Assembly (NCBI GenBank): GCA_027487195.1
Contig: JAIYEB010000399.1
Coordinates: 1-5,462 of the forward strand
Reading direction: 5' to 3'
Origin: Hyphomicrobiales bacterium
GTDB taxonomy: Bacteria > Pseudomonadota > Alphaproteobacteria > Rhizobiales > UBA4765
DNA length: 5,462 nt
In this document: positions 1 to 5,462 of the stretch, piece after piece
Layout of the letters: each line of letters starts with the position of its first letter
Position numbering within the stretch: position 1 is the stretch's first letter
Notes under the pieces: model-generated
Databases searched by the model: none
The model's input: the letters and a program-made list of their open reading frames with translations, nothing else
Told to the model about the DNA's origin: nothing
Made by a program: the position numbers and the translations under genes

Positions 1-23
1 AAAAAGAGATCATGACGGTCTAG
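1..23 (+). CDS. frr: Ribosome recycling factor, C-terminal end only
   Basis: Only the last six full codons and the stop are present. Bases 3-20 read K-E-I-M-T-V and end at TAG 21-23, and bases 1-2 finish a cut codon. Ribosome recycling factors of alphaproteobacteria commonly end in a very similar K-E-I-M-x-V tail, and frr sits directly upstream of uppS in this conserved cluster. The product splits post-termination ribosomes together with EF-G. The call rests on a six-residue match plus gene order, so it is probable rather than certain. The hairpin just after the stop would be its terminator or an attenuator. Confidence 0.72.
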
Positions 24-25
24 CC

Positions 26-46
26 CCGGTGTGGCACACCGGTTTT
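26..46 (+). terminator. Candidate intrinsic terminator or attenuator after frr
   Basis: CCGGTGT (26-32) and ACACCGG (36-42) are perfect inverted repeats around the loop GGC, giving a 7-bp GC-rich stem, followed directly by TTTT (43-46). It begins 2 bases after the frr stop. This is the arrangement of a Rho-independent terminator, although the T tract is short. Because uppS starts only 15 bases further on, it may act as a partial terminator that lowers uppS-bamA transcription relative to frr, rather than a full stop. There is no matching T tract on the other strand. Confidence 0.45.
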
Positions 47-60
47 GGCGGGCGATTCTG

Positions 61-819
61 ATGGCGCAAGATGGTGGTTCACGAAACGACTTGGCGGCAT
101 CGCGCCGCCTGCCGCGTCATGTCGCCATCATCATGGACGGAAACGGGCGCTGGGCCGCGAGCCGCGGGATGCCGCGTGTGTTTGGGCATCGTGCCGGCGT
201 TGAAGCCGTGCGCCGCGCAGTCAAGGCGGCGCGCGAGATTGGCCTTGAGACGCTGACTGTTTTCGGCTTTTCCTCGGAAAACTGGTCGCGCCCGCCAGAA
301 GAAATCTCCGAGCTCATGATGCTCTTGCGCCGCTTTCTCAGGCGCGACCTCGCCGAGCTTCATTCACACAATGTGCGCGTGCGCGTGATTGGCGAACGCT
401 CCTCGCTTGAGCCTGATATTCGTGCGCTTCTGGTTGAGGCCGAAGATCTGACGCACGCCAACTCCGGCATGACGCTTGTCGTCGCGTTCAACTATGGCGC
501 TCGCGATGAGATCGTGCGCGCTGCCCGCCAGATCGCGCGTGATGTTGAAGCCGGGTTGTTGACCTCGGCTGGTGTCAACGCTGAAGAGGTCGCACGCCGG
601 CTTGAGACCGCTGAACTCAGCGATCCGGATCTCATTATTCGCACATCAGGCGAGCAACGGTTGTCGAACTTTTTGCTGTGGCAGGCTGCCTACGCAGAGT
701 TTGTTTTCCTGCCGATCCATTGGCCGGATTTCGACGAGCGGGCACTGTCTGGCGCAATCGACGAGTACATGCGCCGCGAGCGTCGCTTCGGTGGCCTCAA
801 ATCCTCAAGTAGCGCCTGA
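61..819 (+). CDS. uppS: Undecaprenyl diphosphate synthase (cis-prenyltransferase)
   Basis: The enzyme adds isopentenyl diphosphate units in cis to farnesyl diphosphate to make C55 undecaprenyl diphosphate, the lipid carrier for peptidoglycan and surface polysaccharides. From ATG 61 the product is 252 aa, close to the usual ~250. Family motifs are clear: HVAIIMDGNGRWA at residues 20-32 with the catalytic Asp26, His43 in FGHRAG, FSSENW at 70-75, NYGARDE at 144-150, and RTSGEQRLSNF at 194-204 with Arg194, Glu198 and Arg200, plus Glu213 in YAEF. With this start these positions coincide with E. coli numbering. An upstream in-frame GTG at 31 would add ten residues, but it lies inside the candidate terminator stem and has no clear ribosome site. 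ATG 61 has GGCGGG (47-52) eight bases upstream. It is soluble or membrane-associated in the cytoplasm and probably cotranscribed with cdsA. Confidence 0.95.
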   Translation: MAQDGGSRNDLAASRRLPRHVAIIMDGNGRWAASRGMPRVFGHRAGVEAVRRAVKAAREIGLETLTVFGFSSENWSRPPEEISELMMLLRRFLRRDLAELHSHNVRVRVIGERSSLEPDIRALLVEAEDLTHANSGMTLVVAFNYGARDEIVRAARQIARDVEAGLLTSAGVNAEEVARRLETAELSDPDLIIRTSGEQRLSNFLLWQAAYAEFVFLPIHWPDFDERALSGAIDEYMRRERRFGGLKSSSSA

Positions 820-840
820 TATGGCTGACGCGCGTTGTTC

Positions 841-847
841 AGGCGGG
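841..847 (+). promoter_or_regulatory. Ribosome binding site deciding the cdsA start
   Basis: AGGCGGG lies eight bases upstream of GTG 856. This spacing favours GTG 856 over the upstream in-frame TTG 835, which has no purine-rich site in front of it. The match to the anti-Shine-Dalgarno sequence is imperfect. Confidence 0.5.
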
Positions 848-855
848 ATGATGGC

Positions 856-1671
856 GTGACCCGCGAACTGATCACGCGCTTTGTTTCAGCTCTTGTACTG
901 GCGCCGATCGTCATGACCATGGCATGGTTCGGTGGGCCCATGGCGACCGTTGCGGTCGGAGCGCTCGGGCTGATTGTCCTTGATGAATGGAACGGCCTTG
1001 CGAGAAACAAGGTCCGCGACCGACAGTTCTATCTCGCTGCCATCATCGTCGTCCTTGGCGCGGTCGCGCTGCTGCTCGGTGAGCGCAGCATGGCCGTTGG
1101 AATGCTGTCCGTTGCGCTGCTGGCAGCTCTCGTTCTTCCGGAAAGCCTTGGCGATAGAACGTGGCTTGCGCGCGGCGTTGCGTATGCACTTGGGCTGCTT
1201 GTTCCCATGATCCTGCTGTCATCCAGTGTCAGCCATGGGCGTGAAGCCGTCTTCTTCCTGCTCTTTACCGTTTGGGCGACAGACACGTTCGCATACTTCA
1301 CCGGGCGTTTTGTCGGTGGTCCCAAGCTCATGCCTGTTGTGAGCCCCAAGAAGACCTGGTCCGGCTTTTTTGGTGGACTCGTCGGTGGCACGGCCTTCGG
1401 CGTCGGGATCATGTTTGCTTTCGGTGTGCCGATCTCGATCTGGCTGATCGCTGCTGCCTTCATCCTGTCCTTTGTTGGCCAGGTTGGCGATCTCTACGAG
1501 AGCTGGGTCAAGCGCCATTTCGAAGCCAAGGATTCTGGCAACCTGATCCCGGGCCATGGCGGCTTGATGGATCGCATTGACAGTCTGATTGCTGCTGGCC
1601 TTGTCGCGCTTGCCATTGGGCTTTTCGCGCGTGGACTTTCTAATCCGGCCGCCGGACTCCTGGGCCTATGA
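856..1671 (+). CDS. cdsA: Phosphatidate cytidylyltransferase (CDP-diglyceride synthase)
   Basis: This inner-membrane enzyme converts phosphatidic acid and CTP to CDP-diacylglycerol, the branch point for bacterial phospholipids. From GTG 856 the product is 271 aa and begins TRELITRFVSALVLAP, the typical N-terminus of the family. The protein is largely hydrophobic, with roughly eight membrane segments. The family signature is complete near residues 216-242: SWVKRHFEAKDSG, then PGHGG, then DRID, including the KD and HGGxxDRxD residues linked to metal and nucleotide binding. A second conserved block, ATDTFAYFTGR followed by SPKKTWSG, lies at about 141-170. An alternative TTG start at 835 would add seven residues (FRRDDGV after the start) that look unlike the family. 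The stop overlaps the dxr start by four bases (ATGA), suggesting translational coupling. Confidence 0.95.
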   Translation: MTRELITRFVSALVLAPIVMTMAWFGGPMATVAVGALGLIVLDEWNGLARNKVRDRQFYLAAIIVVLGAVALLLGERSMAVGMLSVALLAALVLPESLGDRTWLARGVAYALGLLVPMILLSSSVSHGREAVFFLLFTVWATDTFAYFTGRFVGGPKLMPVVSPKKTWSGFFGGLVGGTAFGVGIMFAFGVPISIWLIAAAFILSFVGQVGDLYESWVKRHFEAKDSGNLIPGHGGLMDRIDSLIAAGLVALAIGLFARGLSNPAAGLLGL

Positions 1672-2846
1672 AAAGGCGCACAGTCTCGATCTTTGGTGCA
1701 ACCGGCTCGATTGGCGCGAGCACCATTGATCTCGTGATGCGGCATGCAGATCGGTATGAAGTCGAGGTTGTGACCGGGAATGCGCGGGTTGCTGAGTTGG
1801 CAGACCTCGCACGCAAGGTCTCGGCCAAGCTTGCTGTGGTGGCCGACCAGGATCGCTACGACGACCTTCGCCTGGCCCTGTCTGGCAGTGGAATCGAAGT
1901 TGCTGCCGGCCCAGATGCGCTTGTTGAAGCTGCAAGCCGTCGGGTTGATTGGGTCATGGCGGGAATTGTTGGCGCTGCAGGTCTGCCTTCAACGTTTGCC
2001 GCAGCGCGCACGGGTGCTGCCATCGCGCTCGCCAACAAGGAGAGCCTTGTTTGTGCAGGCTCGCTCCTGACGGCAGAGATTGCGCGGGCAGGGGGTGTGT
2101 TGCTCCCCGCAGACAGCGAGCACAACGCCATTTTCCAGGCCATTCACGGAACAATGGACCGGACGGTTGATGAGATTATACTGACCGCGTCTGGCGGACC
2201 GTTTCGCACCGCATCGATTGAAGACATGCGGGTTGCAACGCCGCAATCGGCGTTGAAGCATCCGACCTGGAGCATGGGCGCCAAGATCTCGATCGATTCT
2301 GCTACGTTGGTGAACAAGGGGCTCGAGCTGATCGAGGCGCACCACCTCTTCGGGTTGCCCTCAGCGAAACTTGGCGTTCTGGTCCATCCGCAATCGATCG
2401 TGCATGGCCTCGTCCGTTTCTGCGATGGCTCCCTCCTGGCCCAGCTCGGCCCGGCTGACATGCGCGTGCCGATTGCGTCATGCCTTGCCTGGCCCGATCG
2501 GATTGCAACAGGGGCGAAACCTCTTGATCTGGCTGCAGTGGGCAGTTTGCAGTTCGAACTGCCCGATGTGTCGCGTTTTCCGGCCTTAAGACTTGCGCGC
2601 GCCGCAATGGATCAGGGCGCAGGCCTTCCATGTGTTCTCAACGCAGCAAATGAAATCGCTGTTGCCGCATTCCTGGGGCGCGGCATCGGGTTCCTCGACA
2701 TTGCCGCACTTATCGAGCAAACCATGGACGACGCCGAGCGAATTGGCCTCACCCGAGCGCCGCGCGACATCAATGACATGATGTCGTTGGATGTTGAGGC
2801 AAGGAAGCTTGCGGCCACCCTCTTGCCACGGTTTTCGTCAAACTAG
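1668..2846 (+). CDS. dxr: 1-deoxy-D-xylulose 5-phosphate reductoisomerase
   Basis: Dxr rearranges and reduces DXP to 2-C-methyl-D-erythritol 4-phosphate with NADPH, the first committed step of the MEP isoprenoid pathway, and is the target of fosmidomycin. The product is 392 aa, close to the family norm (398 in E. coli). An N-terminal NADPH-binding fold carries GATGSIGAST (10-19). ANKES lies at 122-126. Metal ligands are Asp149 and Glu151 in DSEHNAIFQ, and Glu220 in NKGLE. The substrate loop includes ASGGPF (174-179) and KHPTWSMG (197-204) with His198 and Trp201. VHPQSIVHG (239-247) and NAANEIAVAAF (325-335) are further conserved blocks. No key residue is missing. The ATG overlaps the cdsA stop, and only a weak GGG (1662-1664) stands in front, so translation is probably coupled to cdsA. 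Its product feeds, through IPP, the substrate of UppS. Confidence 0.97.
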   Translation: MKRRTVSIFGATGSIGASTIDLVMRHADRYEVEVVTGNARVAELADLARKVSAKLAVVADQDRYDDLRLALSGSGIEVAAGPDALVEAASRRVDWVMAGIVGAAGLPSTFAAARTGAAIALANKESLVCAGSLLTAEIARAGGVLLPADSEHNAIFQAIHGTMDRTVDEIILTASGGPFRTASIEDMRVATPQSALKHPTWSMGAKISIDSATLVNKGLELIEAHHLFGLPSAKLGVLVHPQSIVHGLVRFCDGSLLAQLGPADMRVPIASCLAWPDRIATGAKPLDLAAVGSLQFELPDVSRFPALRLARAAMDQGAGLPCVLNAANEIAVAAFLGRGIGFLDIAALIEQTMDDAERIGLTRAPRDINDMMSLDVEARKLAATLLPRFSSN

Positions 2847-2862
2847 GGCTTCGATAACCTTT

Positions 2863-2885
2863 ACGTGGTACGACAGCTGCCACGT
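2863..2885 (+). promoter_or_regulatory. Hairpin in the dxr-rseP gap, role unknown
   Basis: ACGTGGTA (2863-2870) can pair with TGCCACGT (2878-2885) around a seven-base loop, giving an 8-bp stem with one G-U pair. It sits in the 55-base gap, 16 bases before the rseP ATG. No T run follows, so it does not look like an intrinsic terminator. It could be an mRNA-stabilising or processing structure, or the six-base ACGTGG/CCACGT arms could be a protein-binding inverted repeat. Function is inferred only from symmetry and position. Confidence 0.35.
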
Positions 2886-2901
2886 CCAACTGGAACGACC
2901 C

Positions 2902-4050
2902 ATGGATCTTTTGTCTGGCGTATCGATCTTGGGGAGCGGAGCGTTCACGTACGTCCTCCCGTTCCTTGTTGTGATTACCATCGTGGTCTTTGTCCACGAG
3001 ATGGGTCACTTCCTTGTGGCGCGCTTCTTTGGCGTGAAGGTCGACGTATTTTCCATTGGCTTTGGTCGCGAGATCATTGGGCGTGTCGATCGATATGGCA
3101 CGCGTTGGAAGCTGTGCTGGATCCCGCTTGGCGGTTACGTGAAGTTTGCCGGCGATGAGAACGCCTCAAGTCAGCCCATGTCTCAGGAGCGGCTTGCCCA
3201 GTTTAGCGATGCGGAGCGGCGCGACCTGTTTATCGCAAAGCCCGTGGCGCAGCGTGCGTGGATTGTGGCCGCCGGTCCGATTGCAAACTTCCTGCTCGCG
3301 ATTGTTGTGTTTGCCGGACTGTTCATGACCTTTGGTCGTCCGGTCATCGAGCCGCGCGTCGATGAGGTGGTTGCTGGAAGTCCCGCAGAGGTTGCCGGTC
3401 TCAGGCGCGGAGATGTCTTCGTCTCTGTCGATGGGCGTCGGATCGAAACCTTCTCCGAAGTGCAGCGCCTTGTCGCCACATCGAATGGACGCGCCATCGA
3501 GCTCATTGTCCGCCGGGGTGTCAGCGAAGTCACGCTGAACGCCACGGCGCGGCCGCAGGAGATTGTCGATCGCATCAGCGGGCGCCATACGATCTGGGTG
3601 CTTGGTGTACGCACATCGACCGGTCCAAACGGGGCTACATTTGAAACCGTTGATCCAATCTCTGCGCTTTGGCTTGGCGCGCGCGAATCCTGGTTCGTTG
3701 TTGACCGGACTGGCGTGTTCCTGCGTGACCTGTTCATCGGCAAGGCGAATCCCGAGGAGTTGGGCGGGCCGATTCGGATTGCCCAGGTTTCTGGCCAGGC
3801 GGCAAGCATCTCGATTTATGCGCTCTTGTCGTTAATGGCGGTTCTGTCTGTGTCGATCGGGCTGTTGAACCTGTTTCCGATCCCGATGCTTGATGGTGGT
3901 CATCTCGTGTTTTATGCGGCGGAAGCTGTTCGAGGCCGCCCTTTGACCGAGAAAACACAGGAAATCGGCTATCGAATAGGGTTTGCGTTCGTGATTGGGC
4001 TGATGATTTTCGCGACGTGGAATGATCTCTCTCGGCTGTTTGCGTCGTGA
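2902..4050 (+). CDS. rseP: RseP-family site-2 zinc metalloprotease, inner membrane
   Basis: This is an intramembrane protease of the S2P/RseP (M50) family. E. coli RseP cuts the anti-sigma factor RseA after DegS and also clears remnant signal peptides. From ATG 2902 the product is 382 aa. The zinc site HEMGH is at residues 32-36 in the first membrane segment (about 15-38). IPLGGYVKFAGDE follows at 74-86. A second membrane segment with VAAGPIANF is at about 119-144. A single periplasmic PDZ domain spans about 150-210 (GSPAEVAGLRRGD). The third zinc ligand, Asp331, is in NLFPIPMLDGGH after a membrane segment at about 304-327, and a last segment lies near 358-373. E. coli RseP (450 aa) has two PDZ domains, and a single-PDZ form of this size is usual in alphaproteobacteria. 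The reading frame stays open upstream to 2791, but that part overlaps dxr and lacks RseP features. The substrate cannot be told from the window. Confidence 0.94.
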   Translation: MDLLSGVSILGSGAFTYVLPFLVVITIVVFVHEMGHFLVARFFGVKVDVFSIGFGREIIGRVDRYGTRWKLCWIPLGGYVKFAGDENASSQPMSQERLAQFSDAERRDLFIAKPVAQRAWIVAAGPIANFLLAIVVFAGLFMTFGRPVIEPRVDEVVAGSPAEVAGLRRGDVFVSVDGRRIETFSEVQRLVATSNGRAIELIVRRGVSEVTLNATARPQEIVDRISGRHTIWVLGVRTSTGPNGATFETVDPISALWLGARESWFVVDRTGVFLRDLFIGKANPEELGGPIRIAQVSGQAASISIYALLSLMAVLSVSIGLLNLFPIPMLDGGHLVFYAAEAVRGRPLTEKTQEIGYRIGFAFVIGLMIFATWNDLSRLFAS

Positions 4051-4205
4051 CGTCTTTGCCACGCTTGAAAGAAGCCTTCATGTCATGAGCGATAACGGGT
4101 TTGCAGGTTCACACGAAGACGCTAGAAGCCGAGGTGGGGATGCGTGGATGCAATGGTCGCGTCTGCGCAAATCGCAAGCGGTTAAAAACCGGGGTATGGA
4201 AGAGA
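4051..4205 (+). other. rseP-bamA intergenic region, likely 5' leader of bamA
   Basis: At 155 bases this is the longest non-coding stretch in the window, so it is the likeliest place for a separate bamA promoter. I found no convincing match to a -35/-10 pair. TTGAAA at 4065-4070 and GATAAC at 4091-4096 are 20 bases apart, which is too long for a standard spacer. A small inverted repeat, CGGTT (4179-4183) and AACCG (4187-4191), with loop AAA, lies just upstream of the bamA ribosome site and could influence its access. No T run marks a terminator for rseP. A 47-codon open frame (4085-4228) crosses the region but has little support as a gene. Confidence 0.35.
4198..4204 (+). promoter_or_regulatory. 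Ribosome binding site favouring the bamA start at 4206
   Basis: GGAAGAG ends one base before ATG 4206, with its GGA core five bases upstream. The same purine run could serve the in-frame ATG 4215 at longer spacing. A further in-frame ATG at 4140, preceded by GAGGTGGGG, would place 22 extra, partly basic residues before the signal peptide and is less likely. Confidence 0.4.
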
Positions 4206-5462
4206 ATGATTTCGATGCACACATCTAGCTGGGCACGCGCCCGCACCGCACTTGCTGGCCTTATGGTCGTGGCGAGCCTGGTGTTCGCCGTCGGTGCCGC
4301 CCACGCTCAGGGGAGCGGCGTGATTGTGCGTGGCAACCAGCGCGTGGAAGCCGAAACCATTCGTAATTACTTCACGCGCACCGGGCGCACCGATGCTGCG
4401 GCATTGGACGAGGCCATTCAGGCCCTGTTTGCGACCGGTCTGTTCCGCGACGTTCGCGCGAGCCGTGAAAGCGGCAGTGTCGTCGTGACCGTTGTCGAAA
4501 ATCCGATCATCAATACCGTGACCTTTGAGGCTGGCGGTCGGGTTGATACGACGTCCCTGCGCAACGAAGTTCAAAGTCGGTCTGGCACTGCCTATTCCGA
4601 ACAGCGCGTTCAGCTCGACGTCCAGCGCATCCAAGAAATCTATCGCCGCCAGGGCCGCAACGACGTTCGCGTCGACCCCAAGATCACCGATCAGGGGCAG
4701 GGCCGCGTCAATCTCGTGTTCGAGATCAACGCCGGCGAGCGTGCGCGTATCGAGCGCATTTCATTTGTTGGCAATCGCGCGTTCACCGAATGGCGTCTGA
4801 AGGAAATCATTACGACAGGCGAAACCAATCTGTTTTCGTTCCTGCGTCCGAATGACGTGTATGATCCCGAGCGTATCAACGTCGATCAGGAGCTTCTGCG
4901 TCGCTTCTATCTGCGCAACGGATATGCCGATTTCCGGATGATTTCGGCCAATGCCAACTTTGATCGTGAGCGCAACGCGTTCCAGATCACCTTCACGTTC
5001 GAGGAAGGTGAGCAGTATCGCATTGGCCGCATCGACATTGAGTCCGGCATTGCCGATGTGAACACCGAGGCGCTGCGCCGTTTCAATCGCGCACCGACGG
5101 GTTCAATCTTCAATGGCGAAACGATTGATCGTACCGTTGAGGATATGACGATCGAGCTGTCGCGCGCCGGTCGCCCGTTCCTGATCGTCCGTCCTCGCGC
5201 CGAGCGTGATCCGTCCAATCGTGTCGTAAACCTCGTTTACACCGTCGACGAAGGCAGCCGCTTGTATGTCGAGCGGATCAACGTCCGCGGCAACACACGC
5301 ACGATGGATCAGGTGATCCGTCGCGAGATCGACATGGCTGAAGGCGACGCCTTCAACCGCGTGCTCGTTGATCGCGCTGAACGTCGCTTGAACAACCTCA
5401 ACTACTTCGAGCCCGTCCGCATCAGCCGTGAGCCGGGTTCAGGCCCTGATCGCGTTGTCCTG
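4206..5462 (+). CDS. bamA: Outer-membrane protein assembly factor BamA, N-terminal part (cut by window end)
   Basis: BamA is the Omp85-family core of the BAM complex that folds and inserts beta-barrel proteins into the outer membrane. The frame is open from 4206 to the window end (419 residues) with no stop. Residues 1-34 form a Sec signal peptide: a basic n-region (RAR), hydrophobic core AGLMVVASLVFAVG, and cleavage after AHA before Gln35. Five POTRA domains follow: about 39-100 (starts VIVRGNQRVE, ends VVENP), 101-178, 179-269 (ARIERISFVGNRAF), 270-351 and 352-419 (LYVERINVRGNTRT, then LNNLNYFEPVRI). The repeated pattern of a strand, GN-x-R, helix and F-E-I/V-x-EG is typical of BamA. POTRA5 is at the window end and the C-terminal barrel lies outside. 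The position after rseP matches the conserved cluster, in which lpxD and fabZ often come next. ATG 4215 and ATG 4140 are alternative starts. Confidence 0.95.
   Translation, partial: MISMHTSSWARARTALAGLMVVASLVFAVGAAHAQGSGVIVRGNQRVEAETIRNYFTRTGRTDAAALDEAIQALFATGLFRDVRASRESGSVVVTVVENPIINTVTFEAGGRVDTTSLRNEVQSRSGTAYSEQRVQLDVQRIQEIYRRQGRNDVRVDPKITDQGQGRVNLVFEINAGERARIERISFVGNRAFTEWRLKEIITTGETNLFSFLRPNDVYDPERINVDQELLRRFYLRNGYADFRMISANANFDRERNAFQITFTFEEGEQYRIGRIDIESGIADVNTEALRRFNRAPTGSIFNGETIDRTVEDMTIELSRAGRPFLIVRPRAERDPSNRVVNLVYTVDEGSRLYVERINVRGNTRTMDQVIRREIDMAEGDAFNRVLVDRAERRLNNLNYFEPVRISREPGSGPDRVVL

Noticed and set aside
31..60. GTG 31 as the uppS start (262 aa product).
   Set aside because: It lies inside a GC-rich hairpin, lacks a ribosome site, and the ten extra residues are not family-like. 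ATG 61 gives the usual length and family numbering.
1029..1463. 144-codon open frame on the minus strand inside cdsA.
   Set aside because: It has a low-complexity Ser/Pro/Thr/Lys-rich translation opposite conserved CdsA membrane segments, so it is a shadow frame.
2892..2896. GGAAC as the -35 element of an EcfG-type stress promoter before rseP.
   Set aside because: No CGTT-like -10 occurs 16-17 bases downstream, and the position would put the transcript start inside the rseP coding region.
2791..2901. N-terminal extension of RseP by 37 residues from ATG 2791.
   Set aside because: It overlaps the dxr end by 56 bases and puts a non-hydrophobic, unrelated stretch before the first membrane segment. 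RseP proteins normally have the HExxH motif about 20-35 residues from the start, as with ATG 2902.
3183..3809. 208-codon open frame on the minus strand inside rseP.
   Set aside because: It is Arg/Ser/Thr-rich with no recognisable domain and lies fully opposite a strongly supported gene, which is typical of a GC-rich shadow frame.
4182..4634. 150-codon open frame on the minus strand opposite the bamA start.
   Set aside because: It is opposite the signal peptide and first two POTRA domains of bamA, with no motif of its own.
1..5462. A mobile element, defence system, CRISPR array or other new system.
   Set aside because: Every long stretch is explained by conserved housekeeping envelope genes in their usual order. 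No direct-repeat arrays, transposase, integrase or atypical genes are visible.

Overview
The window is a compact, single-strand (+) stretch of a moderately GC-rich bacterial chromosome. It carries the end of frr, then uppS, cdsA, dxr, rseP and the first part of bamA. This order (ribosome recycling, isoprenoid and phospholipid synthesis, site-2 protease, outer-membrane assembly) is the well-known envelope-biogenesis cluster of Proteobacteria. The protein sequences, the single-PDZ form of RseP and dxr lying between cdsA and rseP fit an alphaproteobacterium, most likely Hyphomicrobiales-like. I cannot name a genus from sequence alone.

Layout: bases 1-23 are the last codons of frr. A GC-rich hairpin followed by four T's (26-46) separates it from uppS (best start ATG 61, stop 817-819). 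cdsA follows (best start GTG 856), and its stop overlaps the dxr start in an ATGA junction at 1668-1671. A 55-base gap (2847-2901) holding a hairpin precedes rseP (ATG 2902 to 4050). A 155-base gap (4051-4205), the longest non-coding stretch here, precedes bamA (best start ATG 4206). bamA is open to the end of the window and shows a signal peptide and all five POTRA domains but not the beta-barrel.

How the genes work together: Dxr makes MEP, the committed precursor of isoprenoids. UppS condenses isoprenoid units into undecaprenyl diphosphate, the lipid carrier for peptidoglycan and polysaccharide synthesis. CdsA makes CDP-diacylglycerol for phospholipids. RseP cleaves membrane proteins within the bilayer, and BamA inserts outer-membrane proteins. 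The set therefore supplies and assembles the cell envelope.

I see no mobile element, CRISPR array, RNA gene, frameshift or sign of horizontal transfer, and no evidence for a new biological system. The points worth a second look are small: start-site choices, three candidate RNA hairpins, a mini-ORF that ends on the cdsA start, and a small ORF overlapping the bamA signal sequence.
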